Below, piece after piece: positions 54,260 through 63,508 of a stretch of 64,000 nt of DNA; positions within the stretch are counted from its first letter, which is position 1, and every line of letters starts with the position of its first letter. A program made the position numbers and the translations under genes. This DNA comes from Variovorax sp. OV700 (GTDB lineage: Bacteria; Pseudomonadota; Gammaproteobacteria; Burkholderiales; Burkholderiaceae_C): assembly GCF_900099805.1 (NCBI RefSeq), contig NZ_FNDR01000002.1, forward strand, positions 1 to 64,000. Direction: 5' to 3'. The notes below the pieces were generated by a model. The model was given only the letters and a program-made list of their open reading frames with translations, did no database searches and was not told the DNA's origin.

Positions 54260-55054
54260 TCAGTAAGGGGTGGCCGCGTCGGCATCGGCCAGCCAGTCAC
54301 GCAGCCCGCACAGCAGCGCCGCGGGCTGGTCGGCGTGCACCCAGTGCCCGGCGTCGGCAATGCGCTCGGTCCCCGCGTGCGGGAACAACGCGCGAATGCC
54401 GGCAAGCGACGAAGGCCGCACGTAGCCGGACTCCGCACCGTGGATGAACAGCGCGGGGCCGTCGTAGCGCGCTTCGCGCAGCGCCTCAGGAAAGCCGCAA
54501 AGCTCGCGCATGCACAGACCGGTGGCGAGCAGGTTGAGCCGCCAGTCGAAGCGATTGTTCTGCCGGCGCAGGTTCTGCATCAGGAAGTCGACCGGCGCGT
54601 CGGCGCCGAGGCTGTCGGCCAGCGCCTGGTGGATTTCGCGGCGGCTGGCGGCGCTCGCCACCTCGAGACTGCGCATGGCCGACACGTACGACGAGAACTG
54701 GTCGGCGTAGCTTTCGGGGGCGATGTCGATCACGGCGATGCCACCGATGGCCTCGGGGTGCGAGAGCGCCAGCGCCATCGCGGTCTTGCCGCCCATGCTG
54801 TGGCCGATCACGAAGGGCCGCTGCAATTGCTCGCGCTCGATCAGCGCGAGCACGTCGTCCGCCATCTCCAGGTACGACATCGATTCGGCCCACGGCGAGG
54901 CGCCGTGGTTGCGGGCGTCAGGCAGGTAGACGCGATGGTCCGCGGCCAGCGCCTGTGCCACCTGCGTCCAGTTGCGGCCCGCGCCGAACAGGCCGTGCAG
55001 GATCACCACCGGGGGCCCTGATCCCAGCGCCTCGAAAGCCAGTGCGAGCGGCAT
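54260..55054 (-). CDS. Alpha/beta-hydrolase, YbfF/ABHD11-like esterase
   Basis: A 264-residue serine esterase. The nucleophile elbow is IGHSMGGK (Ser about 95), the oxyanion region LHGLFGAGRNW and the catalytic histidine DAGHWVHAD. DARNHGASP fits the YbfF type, which cleaves acyl-CoA or small esters. It sits between lpdA and maeB with spacers of 9 and 18 nt. Role within this operon is unknown. Confidence 0.85.
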   Translation of the reverse strand: MPLALAFEALGSGPPVVILHGLFGAGRNWTQVAQALAADHRVYLPDARNHGASPWAESMSYLEMADDVLALIEREQLQRPFVIGHSMGGKTAMALALSHPEAIGGIAVIDIAPESYADQFSSYVSAMRSLEVASAASRREIHQALADSLGADAPVDFLMQNLRRQNNRFDWRLNLLATGLCMRELCGFPEALREARYDGPALFIHGAESGYVRPSSLAGIRALFPHAGTERIADAGHWVHADQPAALLCGLRDWLADADAATPY

Positions 55055-55063
55055 GGCGGCGGC

Positions 55064-56830
55064 CTACTTCTTCTTCACCGGGGGCAGGTCGGTGCAATGC
55101 CCTTCGAAGACTTCGGCCGCCATGCCGATCGATTCGCCGAGCGTCGGATGCGGGTGGATGGTCTTGCCGATGTCCGAGGGCTCGCAGCCCATCTCGATGG
55201 CCAGGCACACCTCGCTGATCAGGTCGCCCGCATGCGTGCCGACGATGCCGCCGCCGACGATGCGGTGCGTGGCCTCGTCGAACAGCAGCTTGGTGAAGCC
55301 CTCGTCGCGCCCGTTGGCGATGGCACGGCCCGATGCGGCCCACGGGAACACCGCCTTGCCGACCTTCAGGCCCTCGGCCTTGCACTGCTCCTCGGTCTTG
55401 CCGGCCCACGCCACCTCGGGGTCGGTGTAGGCCACCGAGGGAATCTGCCGCGCATCGAAGAACGACGCCTCGCCGTGCGCTACCTCGGCCGCCACGTGCG
55501 CCTCATGCACCGCCTTGTGCGCCAGCATGGGCTGGCCGACGACGTCGCCGATGGCGAAGATGTGCGGCACGTTGGTGCGCATCTGCTTGTCGACGTCGAT
55601 GAAGCCGCGGTCGGTGATGGCCACACCGGCCTTGCCGGCCGCAATCTTCTTGCCGTTCGGGCTGCGGCCCACGGCCACGAGCACCAAGTCGTAGACCTGC
55701 GGCTCTTTCGGTGCCTTCTCGCCTTCGAAGCTGACCTCGATGCCGGCCTTGGTCGCCTTGGCACCGACGGTCTTCGTCTTGAGCATCACGTTGTCGAAGC
55801 GCGGCGCGTTGACCTTCTCCCATACCTTCACGAGGTCACGGTCGGCGCCCTGCATCAGGCCGTCGAGCATCTCGACCACGTCGATGCGCGTGCCCAGCGT
55901 CGAGTACACCGTGGCCATCTCGAGGCCGATGATGCCGCCGCCGATCACGAGCATGCGCTTCGGGATGCCCTTGAGCAGCAGCGCGCCGGTGGAGTCGACC
56001 ACGCGATCGTCCTCGGGCATGAAGGGCAGCTTCACGGCCTGCGAGCCCGCGGCGATGATGGCCTTGGCGAACTTCACCACCTTCTTCGCGCCGCCCTCGC
56101 CCGCCACCTCGACGTGGTACGCATCGAGGAAGCTGCCGACGCCGGTGACGACCTCGACCTTGCGCGCCTTCGCCATGCCGGCAAGGCCGCCGGTGAGCTT
56201 CTTGATCACGCCGTCCTTGAAGTCGCGCAGTGCGTCGATGTCGACTTCGGGTGCGGCGAACTTGATGCCATGCTTGGCGAGCAGCTTCACCTCGTCCATC
56301 ACGCCGGCCGTGTGCAGCAGCGCCTTCGAGGGGATGCAGCCCACGTTGAGGCACACGCCGCCGAGCGTGGCGTAGCGCTCCACCAGCACGGTCTTCATGC
56401 CCAGGTCCGCGCTGCGGAACGCGGCCGAGTAGCCGCCGGGACCGGCGCCGAGCACGAGCACTTCGCACTCGATGTCGGCCTTGCCGGTGTAGCTGCCGGC
56501 CAAAGGCACGGACGCGGGAGCTGCGGCAACGGGTGCGGCACCGGCTGCCGGTGCGGGCGCAGGGGCCGGCGCCGCAGCGGGCGCGGCGGCCGACGTTTCG
56601 ATCACCAGGATCACCGACCCTTCGCTGACCTTGTCGCCGAGCCCGATCTTCAGCTCCTTCACAGTCCCTGCATGGCTCGACGGAATCTCCATCGAGGCCT
56701 TGTCGGACTCCACCATGATCAACCCGGTATCGACCGCAATGACCTCGCCAGGCTTGACCAGCAGTTCGATGACCGCGACATCCTTGAATTCGCCGATGTC
56801 CGGGACCTTGACTTCCACCATGTGTGCCAT
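55064..56830 (-). CDS. lpdA: Dihydrolipoyl dehydrogenase with N-terminal lipoyl domain (E3)
   Basis: A 588-residue E3 subunit of pyruvate dehydrogenase. Residues about 1-80 are a lipoyl domain with the lysine in VESDKASMEIPSS; an Ala/Pro-rich linker follows. The remainder is the flavoprotein: GAGPGGYSAAFRSAD, redox disulfide GGVCLNVGCIPSK, GGGIIGLEMATVY and the C-terminal His-Glu pair HPHPTLGE. Lipoylated E3 is typical of beta-proteobacteria. It reoxidises dihydrolipoamide with NAD. It follows aceF by 12 nt. Confidence 0.94.
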   Translation of the reverse strand: MAHMVEVKVPDIGEFKDVAVIELLVKPGEVIAVDTGLIMVESDKASMEIPSSHAGTVKELKIGLGDKVSEGSVILVIETSAAAPAAAPAPAPAPAAGAAPVAAAPASVPLAGSYTGKADIECEVLVLGAGPGGYSAAFRSADLGMKTVLVERYATLGGVCLNVGCIPSKALLHTAGVMDEVKLLAKHGIKFAAPEVDIDALRDFKDGVIKKLTGGLAGMAKARKVEVVTGVGSFLDAYHVEVAGEGGAKKVVKFAKAIIAAGSQAVKLPFMPEDDRVVDSTGALLLKGIPKRMLVIGGGIIGLEMATVYSTLGTRIDVVEMLDGLMQGADRDLVKVWEKVNAPRFDNVMLKTKTVGAKATKAGIEVSFEGEKAPKEPQVYDLVLVAVGRSPNGKKIAAGKAGVAITDRGFIDVDKQMRTNVPHIFAIGDVVGQPMLAHKAVHEAHVAAEVAHGEASFFDARQIPSVAYTDPEVAWAGKTEEQCKAEGLKVGKAVFPWAASGRAIANGRDEGFTKLLFDEATHRIVGGGIVGTHAGDLISEVCLAIEMGCEPSDIGKTIHPHPTLGESIGMAAEVFEGHCTDLPPVKKK

Positions 56831-56842
56831 TGGGAGCTTCCT

Positions 56843-58438
56843 TCAGAACAGCACGCGCCGCAGGTCGGCGAGCACGTTGGCGAAATAGACGTTGAAGCGC
56901 GCGGCGGCGGCGCCGTCGATCACGCGGTGGTCCCACGAGAGGGACAGCGGCAGCGTGAGGCGCGAGGTGTAGGTCTTGCCGTCGGCGGAGTGCTGCTTCC
57001 AGTAGCTCTTGCACACGCCCATGATGGCGACCTCGGGCGCATTGATGATCGGCGTGAAGTAGATGCCGCCGATGCCGCCCAGCGAGCTGATGGTGAAGGT
57101 GCCGCCCGACATCTGGTCAGGTTTGAGCTTGCCGTCGCGCGCGAGCTTGGCGAGTTCGCCCATCTCTTTCGCGATGTCGGGCACGGTCTTCTTGTCGACG
57201 TCGCGGATCACCGGCACCATGAGCCCGTTGGGCGTGTCGGCCGCAAAGCCGATGTGCCAGTAGTTCTTGAGCACCAGGGCATCACCGTCGAGACTGGCGT
57301 TGAACTCCGGAAACTTCTTCAGCGCAGCGACGGCCGCCTTCATCATGAAGGGCAGCATGCTGATCTTGACGCCCGACTTCTCCAGCTCCTTGTTCATCTG
57401 CACGCGGAACTGTTCGAGGTCGGTGATTTCGGCCTCGTCGTGCGTCGTCACATGCGGAATGACGACCCAGTTGCGGTGCAGGTTGGCGGCGCTGATCTTC
57501 TTGATGCGTGACAGTTCTTTTCGCTCGGTCGGGCCGAACTTGGCGAAGTCGACCTTGGGCCAGGGCAGCAGGTCGATGCCGCCGACGCCACCGCCTGCGG
57601 GCGCTGCAGCAGACTTGCCGGCGGCCGGCGCAGCGGCTGCACCGCCACCCTTCGCGAAGGCCTCGACGTCGGCGCGCACGATGCGGCCATGGTCGCCGGT
57701 GCCCTTGACTTTGCCGAGGTCGACGCCGAGTTCGCGTGCGAGCTTGCGCACGGCCGGCCCGGCATAGGCGAGCGCGAAGGCGGCTTCGTCGATGGCGCCG
57801 CTTGCGGAGGCCGCAGCTTGCGCCGGTGCGGCGGCTGGTGCAGCCGGTGCCGGTGCAGCAGCGGTCGCCGCAGGAGCATCACCCGTCGCGAGGGACAGGA
57901 TCACCGACCCTTCGCTGACCTTGTCCCCGATCTTGATGCCGATGGCCGTCACCACGCCCGACAGCGGCGCCGGCACGTCCATCGTGGCCTTGTCCGATTC
58001 GAGCGAGACGATCGGGTCTTCGGCCTTTACCGTGTCCCCGACCTTCACGAAGATCTCGATCACCGGCACGTCCTTGAAGTCGCCGATGTCGGGCACGCGC
58101 ACCTCGGCCACGCCGGCCGGTGCGCTGGTGGCCGAAGGCGCGGCGCTCACGCTGGGTTTGGCGGGTTCGGCGGGCGCGGGCGCAGCGGCCGCGCCGCCCT
58201 CGGACTTGAAGGTCATGATGACGCTGCCTTCGCTGACCTTGTCGCCCAGCTTCACAGAGATGGACTCGACCACCCCGCCGCGCGGCGCGGGCACTTCCAT
58301 CGTCGCCTTGTCGGATTCGAGCGAGACCAGCGGATCTTCGGCCTTCACCGTGTCGCCGGGCTTCACGAAGATCTCGATGACGGGCACATCGCTGAAGTCG
58401 CCGATGTCGGGAACCTTGATGTCGATTGCGTTGCTCAT
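56843..58438 (-). CDS. aceF: Pyruvate dehydrogenase E2, dihydrolipoyl acetyltransferase
   Basis: A 531-residue core subunit with two lipoyl domains (about 1-80 and 115-190, each with an ESDKATM lysine), an Ala/Pro linker, a peripheral subunit-binding domain (AYAGPAVRKLARELGVDLGK) and the catalytic domain with SWDHRVIDGA near the end. It transfers acetyl groups to CoA. ATG 58438 begins at the first lipoyl domain. It lies 10 nt after aceE. Confidence 0.94.
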   Translation of the reverse strand: MSNAIDIKVPDIGDFSDVPVIEIFVKPGDTVKAEDPLVSLESDKATMEVPAPRGGVVESISVKLGDKVSEGSVIMTFKSEGGAAAAPAPAEPAKPSVSAAPSATSAPAGVAEVRVPDIGDFKDVPVIEIFVKVGDTVKAEDPIVSLESDKATMDVPAPLSGVVTAIGIKIGDKVSEGSVILSLATGDAPAATAAAPAPAAPAAAPAQAAASASGAIDEAAFALAYAGPAVRKLARELGVDLGKVKGTGDHGRIVRADVEAFAKGGGAAAAPAAGKSAAAPAGGGVGGIDLLPWPKVDFAKFGPTERKELSRIKKISAANLHRNWVVIPHVTTHDEAEITDLEQFRVQMNKELEKSGVKISMLPFMMKAAVAALKKFPEFNASLDGDALVLKNYWHIGFAADTPNGLMVPVIRDVDKKTVPDIAKEMGELAKLARDGKLKPDQMSGGTFTISSLGGIGGIYFTPIINAPEVAIMGVCKSYWKQHSADGKTYTSRLTLPLSLSWDHRVIDGAAAARFNVYFANVLADLRRVLF

Positions 58439-58448
58439 GGGTACTGCC

Positions 58449-61121
58449 TCAGACGGTCCAGGGGGCTGCGCGCTCGGCATCGAGCCCGTACTTCGCGATG
58501 GCCTCGGCCACCACGGCGTGTTTGATCACGCCGTCGTCGGCCAGCGCCTTGAGCGCGGCCACGGCCACGTGCCAGCGGTCGACCTCGAAGAAGCGGCGCA
58601 GCTTGCGGCGGTAGTCGCTGCGCCCGAACCCGTCGGTGCCCAGCACGATGTAGCGCCGGCCCGCGGCCTGCACGTACTCGCGCACCTGGTCGGCGTAGTT
58701 GCGCATGTAGTCGGTGGCCGCGATGACCGGGCCGTCGTGCCCTTCGAGGCATTGCTCGACGTGGCTCTTGCGCGCGGGCTCGGTCGGGTGCAGCCGGCTC
58801 CAGCGCTCGGCGGCCATGCCGTCGCGGCGCAGCTCGTTGTAGCTGGTGGCGCTCCACACGTCGGCGGCAATGCCGAAGTCGGCTTTCAGCAGCTCGGCCG
58901 CGAACATCACTTCGCGCAGGATGGTGCCGCTGCCCATGAGCTGCACGCGGTGGCCCTTCTTCGGCGTTTTGCCGCCGTCGCTCAGCTGGTAGAGGCCCTT
59001 GAGAATGCCCGCTTCGCTGCCCTCGGGCATGCCGGGGTGCGGGTAGTTCTCGTTCATGAGGGTGATGTAGTAATACACGTCCTCCTGCTCGGCGTACATG
59101 CGGCGCATGCCGTCGCGCACGATGGCGACCACCTCGTAGGCAAAGGTCGGGTCGTACGAAACGCAGTTGGGAATGGTGCCGGCCAGGATGTGGCTGTGGC
59201 CGTCTTCGTGCTGCAGGCCTTCGCCGTTGAGCGTGGTGCGCCCTGCCGTGCCGCCCAAGAGGAAGCCGCGCGCCCGCATGTCGCCGGCCAGCCAGGCCAG
59301 GTCGCCCACGCGCTGCAGGCCGAACATCGAGTAGTAGATGTAGAACGGAATCATCGGCACGTTGTTCGTGCTGTACGAGGTGGCCGCGACGATCCAGCTG
59401 GACATCGCGCCGCCCTCGTTGATGCCTTCCTGCAGCACCTGCCCATCCTTCGACTCGCGGTAGTACATGAGCTGGTCGGCGTCCTGCGGCTTGTAGAGCT
59501 GGCCGAGCGACGACCAGATGCCCAGCTGGCGGAACATGCCTTCCATGCCGAAGGTGCGCGACTCGTCGGGCACGATGGGCACCACGTGCTTGCCGATGGC
59601 CTTGTCCCGCACCAGCGTGCCGAGCATCTGCACGAAGGCCATGGTGGTGGAGATCTCGCGCTCGCCGGTGTCCTTGAGCAGGCGCTCGAAGGTGGCCAGC
59701 GGCGGAATCTCCAGCGCGGTCGACTTGCGGCGGCGCTGCGGCAGGTAGCCACCGAGCGCGGCACGGCGCTCGCGCAGGTACTTCATCTCGGGGCTGTCTT
59801 CGGCCAGCTGGATGAAGGGCACGTTGGGCAACTCTTCGTCGGACACCGGGATCTGGAAGCGATCGCGGAAACCGCGCAGCGCGTCCTGCGTCATCTTCTT
59901 GGCCTGGTGCGCGATCATCTGGCCCTCGCCCGATTCACCCATGCCGTAGCCCTTGACCGTCTTGGGCAGGATCAGCGTGGGCTGGCCCTTGTGCTTCACG
60001 GCCGCGGCGTACGCGGCGAAGACCTTCTCGGGGTCGTGGCCGCCACGCGTGAGGCCCCAGATCTCGTCGTCGCTCATGTCGGCGACCAGCGCCTTCGTTT
60101 CGTCGTACTTGCCGAAGAAGTGCTCGCGCACGTAGGCGCCACTCTTGCTCTTGAAGTCCTGGTATTCGCCGTCCACGCACTCTTCCATGCGCTGCAGCAG
60201 CTTGCCGCTCTTGTCCTTGGCGAGCAGCGCGTCCCAGCCGCTGCCCCAGAGCACCTTGATGACATTCCAGCCGGCGCCGCGGAACACGGACTCCAGCTCC
60301 TGCACGATCTTTCCGTTGCCGCGCACCGGGCCGTCCAGGCGCTGCAAATTGCAGTTGATGACGAACACGAGGTTGTCCAGGCTCTCGCGGCCCGCGAGCG
60401 AGATGGCGCCGAGCGATTCGGGCTCGTCCATTTCGCCGTCGCCCATGAAGGCCCAGACCTTGCGCGGCGCCGTGTCGGCGAGACCCCGGCCGTGCAGGTA
60501 CTTGAGAAAGCGCGCCTGGTAGATCGCCATCAGCGGACCGAGCCCCATCGACACGGTGGGGAACTGCCAGAAGTCGGGCATGAGCCAGGGGTGCGGGTAC
60601 GACGGGATGCCATTGCCGTCGGACTCCTGCCGGTAGTTGAGCAGCTGCTGCTCGCTCAAGCGGCCTTCGAGAAAGGCGCGCGCGTAGATGCCGGGCGAGC
60701 TGTGTCCCTGGATGAACAGCAGGTCGCCGCCGTGCGTGTCGGTGGCCGCGTGCCAGAAGTGGCCGAAGCCGATGTCGTAGAGGGTGGCCGCAGACTGGAA
60801 GCTCGCGATGTGGCCGCCGAGCTCGGACGAGTCCTTGTTGGCGCGCAGGATGATCGCCATCGCGTTCCAGCGGATGATCGAACGCAGGCGGTGCTCGATC
60901 TCGCGGTTGCCGGGGGATTTTTCTTCCTGCTCGGGCGGGATGGTGTTCTTGTACGCCGTGTTCAGCGAACGGGGCACGTACACGCCATCGCGGCGGCCCT
61001 GGTCGACCAGGCGATTCAACAGAAAGTTCGTACGTTCGCTGCCGCGGTGTTGTTGAACCGCGCCGAGCGCATCGATCCACTCGCCAGTTTCCGTGGGGTC
61101 AAGGTCGCCCATGGTGCTCAT
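58449..61121 (-). CDS. aceE: Pyruvate dehydrogenase E1, homodimeric type
   Basis: An 890-residue thiamine diphosphate enzyme that decarboxylates pyruvate and acetylates E2. TPP binding is shown by GDGEMDEPE to NCNLQRLDGPVRGNGK (the conserved pair of metal ligands), and GHSSPGIYARAFLEGR and DGFGRSDYR are family signatures. ATG 61121 follows AGGAG by 8 nt; the frame is open to 61223. The 272-bp upstream region holds a 9-bp hairpin and a palindrome. This is the first gene of the long minus-strand series. Confidence 0.94.
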   Translation of the reverse strand: MSTMGDLDPTETGEWIDALGAVQQHRGSERTNFLLNRLVDQGRRDGVYVPRSLNTAYKNTIPPEQEEKSPGNREIEHRLRSIIRWNAMAIILRANKDSSELGGHIASFQSAATLYDIGFGHFWHAATDTHGGDLLFIQGHSSPGIYARAFLEGRLSEQQLLNYRQESDGNGIPSYPHPWLMPDFWQFPTVSMGLGPLMAIYQARFLKYLHGRGLADTAPRKVWAFMGDGEMDEPESLGAISLAGRESLDNLVFVINCNLQRLDGPVRGNGKIVQELESVFRGAGWNVIKVLWGSGWDALLAKDKSGKLLQRMEECVDGEYQDFKSKSGAYVREHFFGKYDETKALVADMSDDEIWGLTRGGHDPEKVFAAYAAAVKHKGQPTLILPKTVKGYGMGESGEGQMIAHQAKKMTQDALRGFRDRFQIPVSDEELPNVPFIQLAEDSPEMKYLRERRAALGGYLPQRRRKSTALEIPPLATFERLLKDTGEREISTTMAFVQMLGTLVRDKAIGKHVVPIVPDESRTFGMEGMFRQLGIWSSLGQLYKPQDADQLMYYRESKDGQVLQEGINEGGAMSSWIVAATSYSTNNVPMIPFYIYYSMFGLQRVGDLAWLAGDMRARGFLLGGTAGRTTLNGEGLQHEDGHSHILAGTIPNCVSYDPTFAYEVVAIVRDGMRRMYAEQEDVYYYITLMNENYPHPGMPEGSEAGILKGLYQLSDGGKTPKKGHRVQLMGSGTILREVMFAAELLKADFGIAADVWSATSYNELRRDGMAAERWSRLHPTEPARKSHVEQCLEGHDGPVIAATDYMRNYADQVREYVQAAGRRYIVLGTDGFGRSDYRRKLRRFFEVDRWHVAVAALKALADDGVIKHAVVAEAIAKYGLDAERAAPWTV

Positions 61122-61149
61122 CGGTTTGTCTCCTGTGTCGTGGCCGAAA

Positions 61150-61169
61150 GCCGCATCGGGCGATGCGGC
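61150..61169 (-). other. 9-bp hairpin in the aceE leader
   Basis: GCCGCATCG and CGATGCGGC are perfect inverted repeats with a 2-nt loop, just upstream of the aceE ribosome site. It would form in the 5' untranslated RNA and could stabilise the message or attenuate it. Confidence 0.5.
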
Positions 61170-61236
61170 CGGCCTTGGTACACAGCAATCGATGTGCCAC
61201 GCGTCGCGCGGCGTGCACGCCACGCTAAGTCGTTGA

Positions 61237-61246
61237 TTTCATGAAA
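61237..61246. promoter_or_regulatory. Palindrome upstream of aceE
   Basis: TTTCATGAAA is a perfect 10-bp palindrome 116 nt before the aceE start, extended by GA and GA outside. It may be a regulator site for the PDH genes; no cognate regulator is nearby. The rest of the 61122-61393 gap shows nothing clear. Confidence 0.35.
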
Positions 61247-61393
61247 GATGGGGCGGGCATGAAGCGAGCGCACTGCCGACGATCCGGATGCAGGGCGAAG
61301 AGCCCGTCCGAATCGCCGGACCAGTGGCTAGGGCAAACCCTGAGCGTCAATCCAGCGAGGTTGGTTTAACTGCGACCGGTCGTGTTTCGCGCA

Positions 61394-63262
61394 TCAGCCC
61401 GGCCCGAGCTTCGCGACGAGTCCGCGCTTGCGCACACGGTAGGCCAGCTGGGGACGCGTGATGCCCAGCACCCGCGCCGCCGCGGAAAGGTTTCCGCCGC
61501 ATTGCTCCAGCGCGCGGCGGATCAGCGTCTCTTCGACCTGCCCCAAGGAACCGGGGCCGGCGCGGTCCGCCGCGGCGTGGCTTGGGGGCGTGGCCTGCCG
61601 GGGCAAGGCGCCGACAGCGCCAATGCCTGTCAGGTGGCCATCGGGCCGTACCGACAGCACGTTCTTGTCCAGCGTCTCGCCGCTCGTGAACAGGTGGTGC
61701 ACGTCGAGCAGGCTGCCCTCGGGCGCGACGATCACGGCGCGCTCGATGAGGTTCTGCAGTTCGCGGATGTTGCCGGGGTAGTCGTAGTTCAGCAGCGCCT
61801 TGACGGCGGCCTGCGTGAAGCCGGCGGTCTGCCGGCCATGCTTGCGGCCGTAGTGCTGCAGAAAATGACTCATCAAAAGCGGCACGTCGTCGCGCCGCTC
61901 GCGCAGCGGCGGCAGGTGAATGGGAAAGACGTTGAGCCGGAAGAACAGGTCGTCGCGAAACTTGCCCTCGCGCACGGCCTGGCGCAGATCGACGTTGGTG
62001 GCCGCGATGACGCGCGTGTCGACCTGAACGCTGCGTGTGCTGCCCACGCGCTCGACTTCGCCCTCCTGCAATGTGCGCAGCAGCTTGCCCTGGGCCGCGT
62101 AGCTCAGCGTGCCGATCTCGTCCAGGAACAGCGTGCCGCCGTGGGCGCGCTCGAAGCGGCCCGGCCGCGCCGCACCGGCGCCGGTGTAGGCGCCGCGCTC
62201 CACGCCAAACAGCTCCGACTCGATCAGCGTCTCCGGAATGGCCGCGCAGTTCACCGCGACGAAGGGCTTGTCGCGCCGCGGGCTGATGCTGTGCAGCATG
62301 CTCGCGAACTTTTCCTTGCCGACGCCGGACTCACCGGTAAAGAGCACGGTGGCCGTGGTCGGCGCCACGCGATGCAGCAGGTGGCAGGCCGCGTTGAAGG
62401 CCGAGGACGCACCCACCATCGCATCGCTCTTGCGCGGCGGCGTGGGCAACTCGGCGGCCCGCGGCGCCGCGCCACCGTAAGGCGGCGCGCCGACGGAAAC
62501 GCCCACGAAATCGCGTGCGCGCAGGTAGCGCATGTCTTCTTCCACGTCGTCCCAGCGCTCGGCGGATTTTCCGATCACGCGGCAATGGCTCTCGCCCATC
62601 GAGCGGCAGGAGACCTCGCGAAACACCACCAGCCGCCCGAACAGCGTGCTGACGTAGCCAGTGGCATAGCCCACCTGCATCCAGCAGGCCGGGGAGCCGC
62701 CGATGCCGTAGGCCGCGATGTGCTCGTCGTCTTCGACCGAGTGGTGCCAGATGAATTCGCCCTCGTAGTCCGAGGTCTCGGGGTCATAGCGCGCGTGCAC
62801 CAGCTCGACCTTCACCAGCCCTTCCAGCGCATGCAGGCGGGTGCCGGCCATGGCGGCCGCGGCCGGCTCGGCCTCGGGCCAGTGCTTGCGCACCAGCTGC
62901 GCGTCGCGCGCGCCGCTGACGTAGCCGGCGCGGGTGAACAGGCCCCGGGCCTTCTCCTGGCCCAGGCTGTCGATCAGCTCGCGCCGCAGGGACCCCAGCG
63001 CTTCGGTATGCAGCAGCACCATGCGCTGGTCCTGCAGCCAGATGCGGCCGTCACCGGGCGAAAAGAACAGGCATTCGCTGATGTCGGCAATGGTCGGGTG
63101 CTCTTCGTTCCCGACGTGCGAGGCGTCGAAGCGGCTCATCGCACGCGCCACGTCGGCGCCGTCGAAACGGCCCAGCGCGGCGCCGGTGGCGCGCGCCACC
63201 TCGGCCAGGGAGATCCGCCCGGGGACCGGTGAGGCAATGGCTTTGGTCAATTTCGGGTTCAT
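61394..63262 (-). CDS. XylR/DmpR-type sigma-54-dependent activator
   Basis: A 622-residue effector-sensing regulator. Residues about 35-140 form the XylR N-terminal domain, about 140-205 the V4R domain ([18 protein letters not shown] and the cysteine pair in [15 protein letters not shown]), about 275-500 the AAA+ domain ([29 protein letters not shown]; loop GAYTGA), and the last 45 the Fis-type helix-turn-helix ([19 protein letters not shown]). These proteins bind an aromatic directly in V4R. It is divergent from the aldehyde dehydrogenase gene, the presumed target, with UAS-like sites and a sigma-54 promoter between. Confidence 0.9.
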   Translation of the reverse strand: MNPKLTKAIASPVPGRISLAEVARATGAALGRFDGADVARAMSRFDASHVGNEEHPTIADISECLFFSPGDGRIWLQDQRMVLLHTEALGSLRRELIDSLGQEKARGLFTRAGYVSGARDAQLVRKHWPEAEPAAAAMAGTRLHALEGLVKVELVHARYDPETSDYEGEFIWHHSVEDDEHIAAYGIGGSPACWMQVGYATGYVSTLFGRLVVFREVSCRSMGESHCRVIGKSAERWDDVEEDMRYLRARDFVGVSVGAPPYGGAAPRAAELPTPPRKSDAMVGASSAFNAACHLLHRVAPTTATVLFTGESGVGKEKFASMLHSISPRRDKPFVAVNCAAIPETLIESELFGVERGAYTGAGAARPGRFERAHGGTLFLDEIGTLSYAAQGKLLRTLQEGEVERVGSTRSVQVDTRVIAATNVDLRQAVREGKFRDDLFFRLNVFPIHLPPLRERRDDVPLLMSHFLQHYGRKHGRQTAGFTQAAVKALLNYDYPGNIRELQNLIERAVIVAPEGSLLDVHHLFTSGETLDKNVLSVRPDGHLTGIGAVGALPRQATPPSHAAADRAGPGSLGQVEETLIRRALEQCGGNLSAAARVLGITRPQLAYRVRKRGLVAKLGPG

Positions 63263-63304
63263 CGTTTGGTGAAACGGGCGGCCGATTCTTGAGCATTTGG
63301 TGAA
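63258..63304. promoter_or_regulatory. Two XylR/DmpR-like upstream activating sites
   Basis: TTGAGCATTTGGTGAA (63289-63304) matches the DmpR/XylR UAS pattern TTGANCAATTGNTCAA at 12 of 14 fixed positions. TTCATCGTTTGGTGAA (63258-63273) matches at 10 of 14. They are 31 bp apart, about three helical turns, and about 120-165 bp before the -24 element, which is the usual arrangement. The distal site overlaps the regulator start codon. Confidence 0.6.
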
Positions 63305-63423
63305 AGCCCGGATCAGGGTAAACCAGTTATCCGCAATAACTATTACAACTCCGGGAATTCCCCTAACCCCCGAATGAAAACAGCCTCGCGCAGCGGCGCC
63401 GGGCCACCCCGCCACGGCGCCGT

Positions 63424-63438
63424 TGGTATGCCCGTTGC
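63424..63438 (+). promoter_or_regulatory. Sigma-54 promoter (-24/-12)
   Basis: TGGTATGCCCGTTGC has GG and GC exactly 10 nt apart and matches TGGYAYRN4TTGC. It lies about 70 nt upstream of the aldehyde dehydrogenase start, downstream of the candidate activator sites. The sequence between is rich in A/T around 63325-63350 and may bend. Confidence 0.75.
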
Positions 63439-63508
63439 GAAAAGAAGGCGGTGCCGCGGCATTTCCATCCGCGGCCAGCCGATCAACTTTTTTCGCAAGG
63501 GGTGAGTC

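Noticed and set aside
51905..55021. 1038-codon plus-strand frame opposite maeB and the esterase gene
   Set aside because: Antisense shadow; no ribosome site, no domain.
57792..61244. 1150-codon plus-strand frame opposite aceF and aceE
   Set aside because: Antisense shadow of two clear PDH genes with low-complexity His/Arg/Ala-rich translation.
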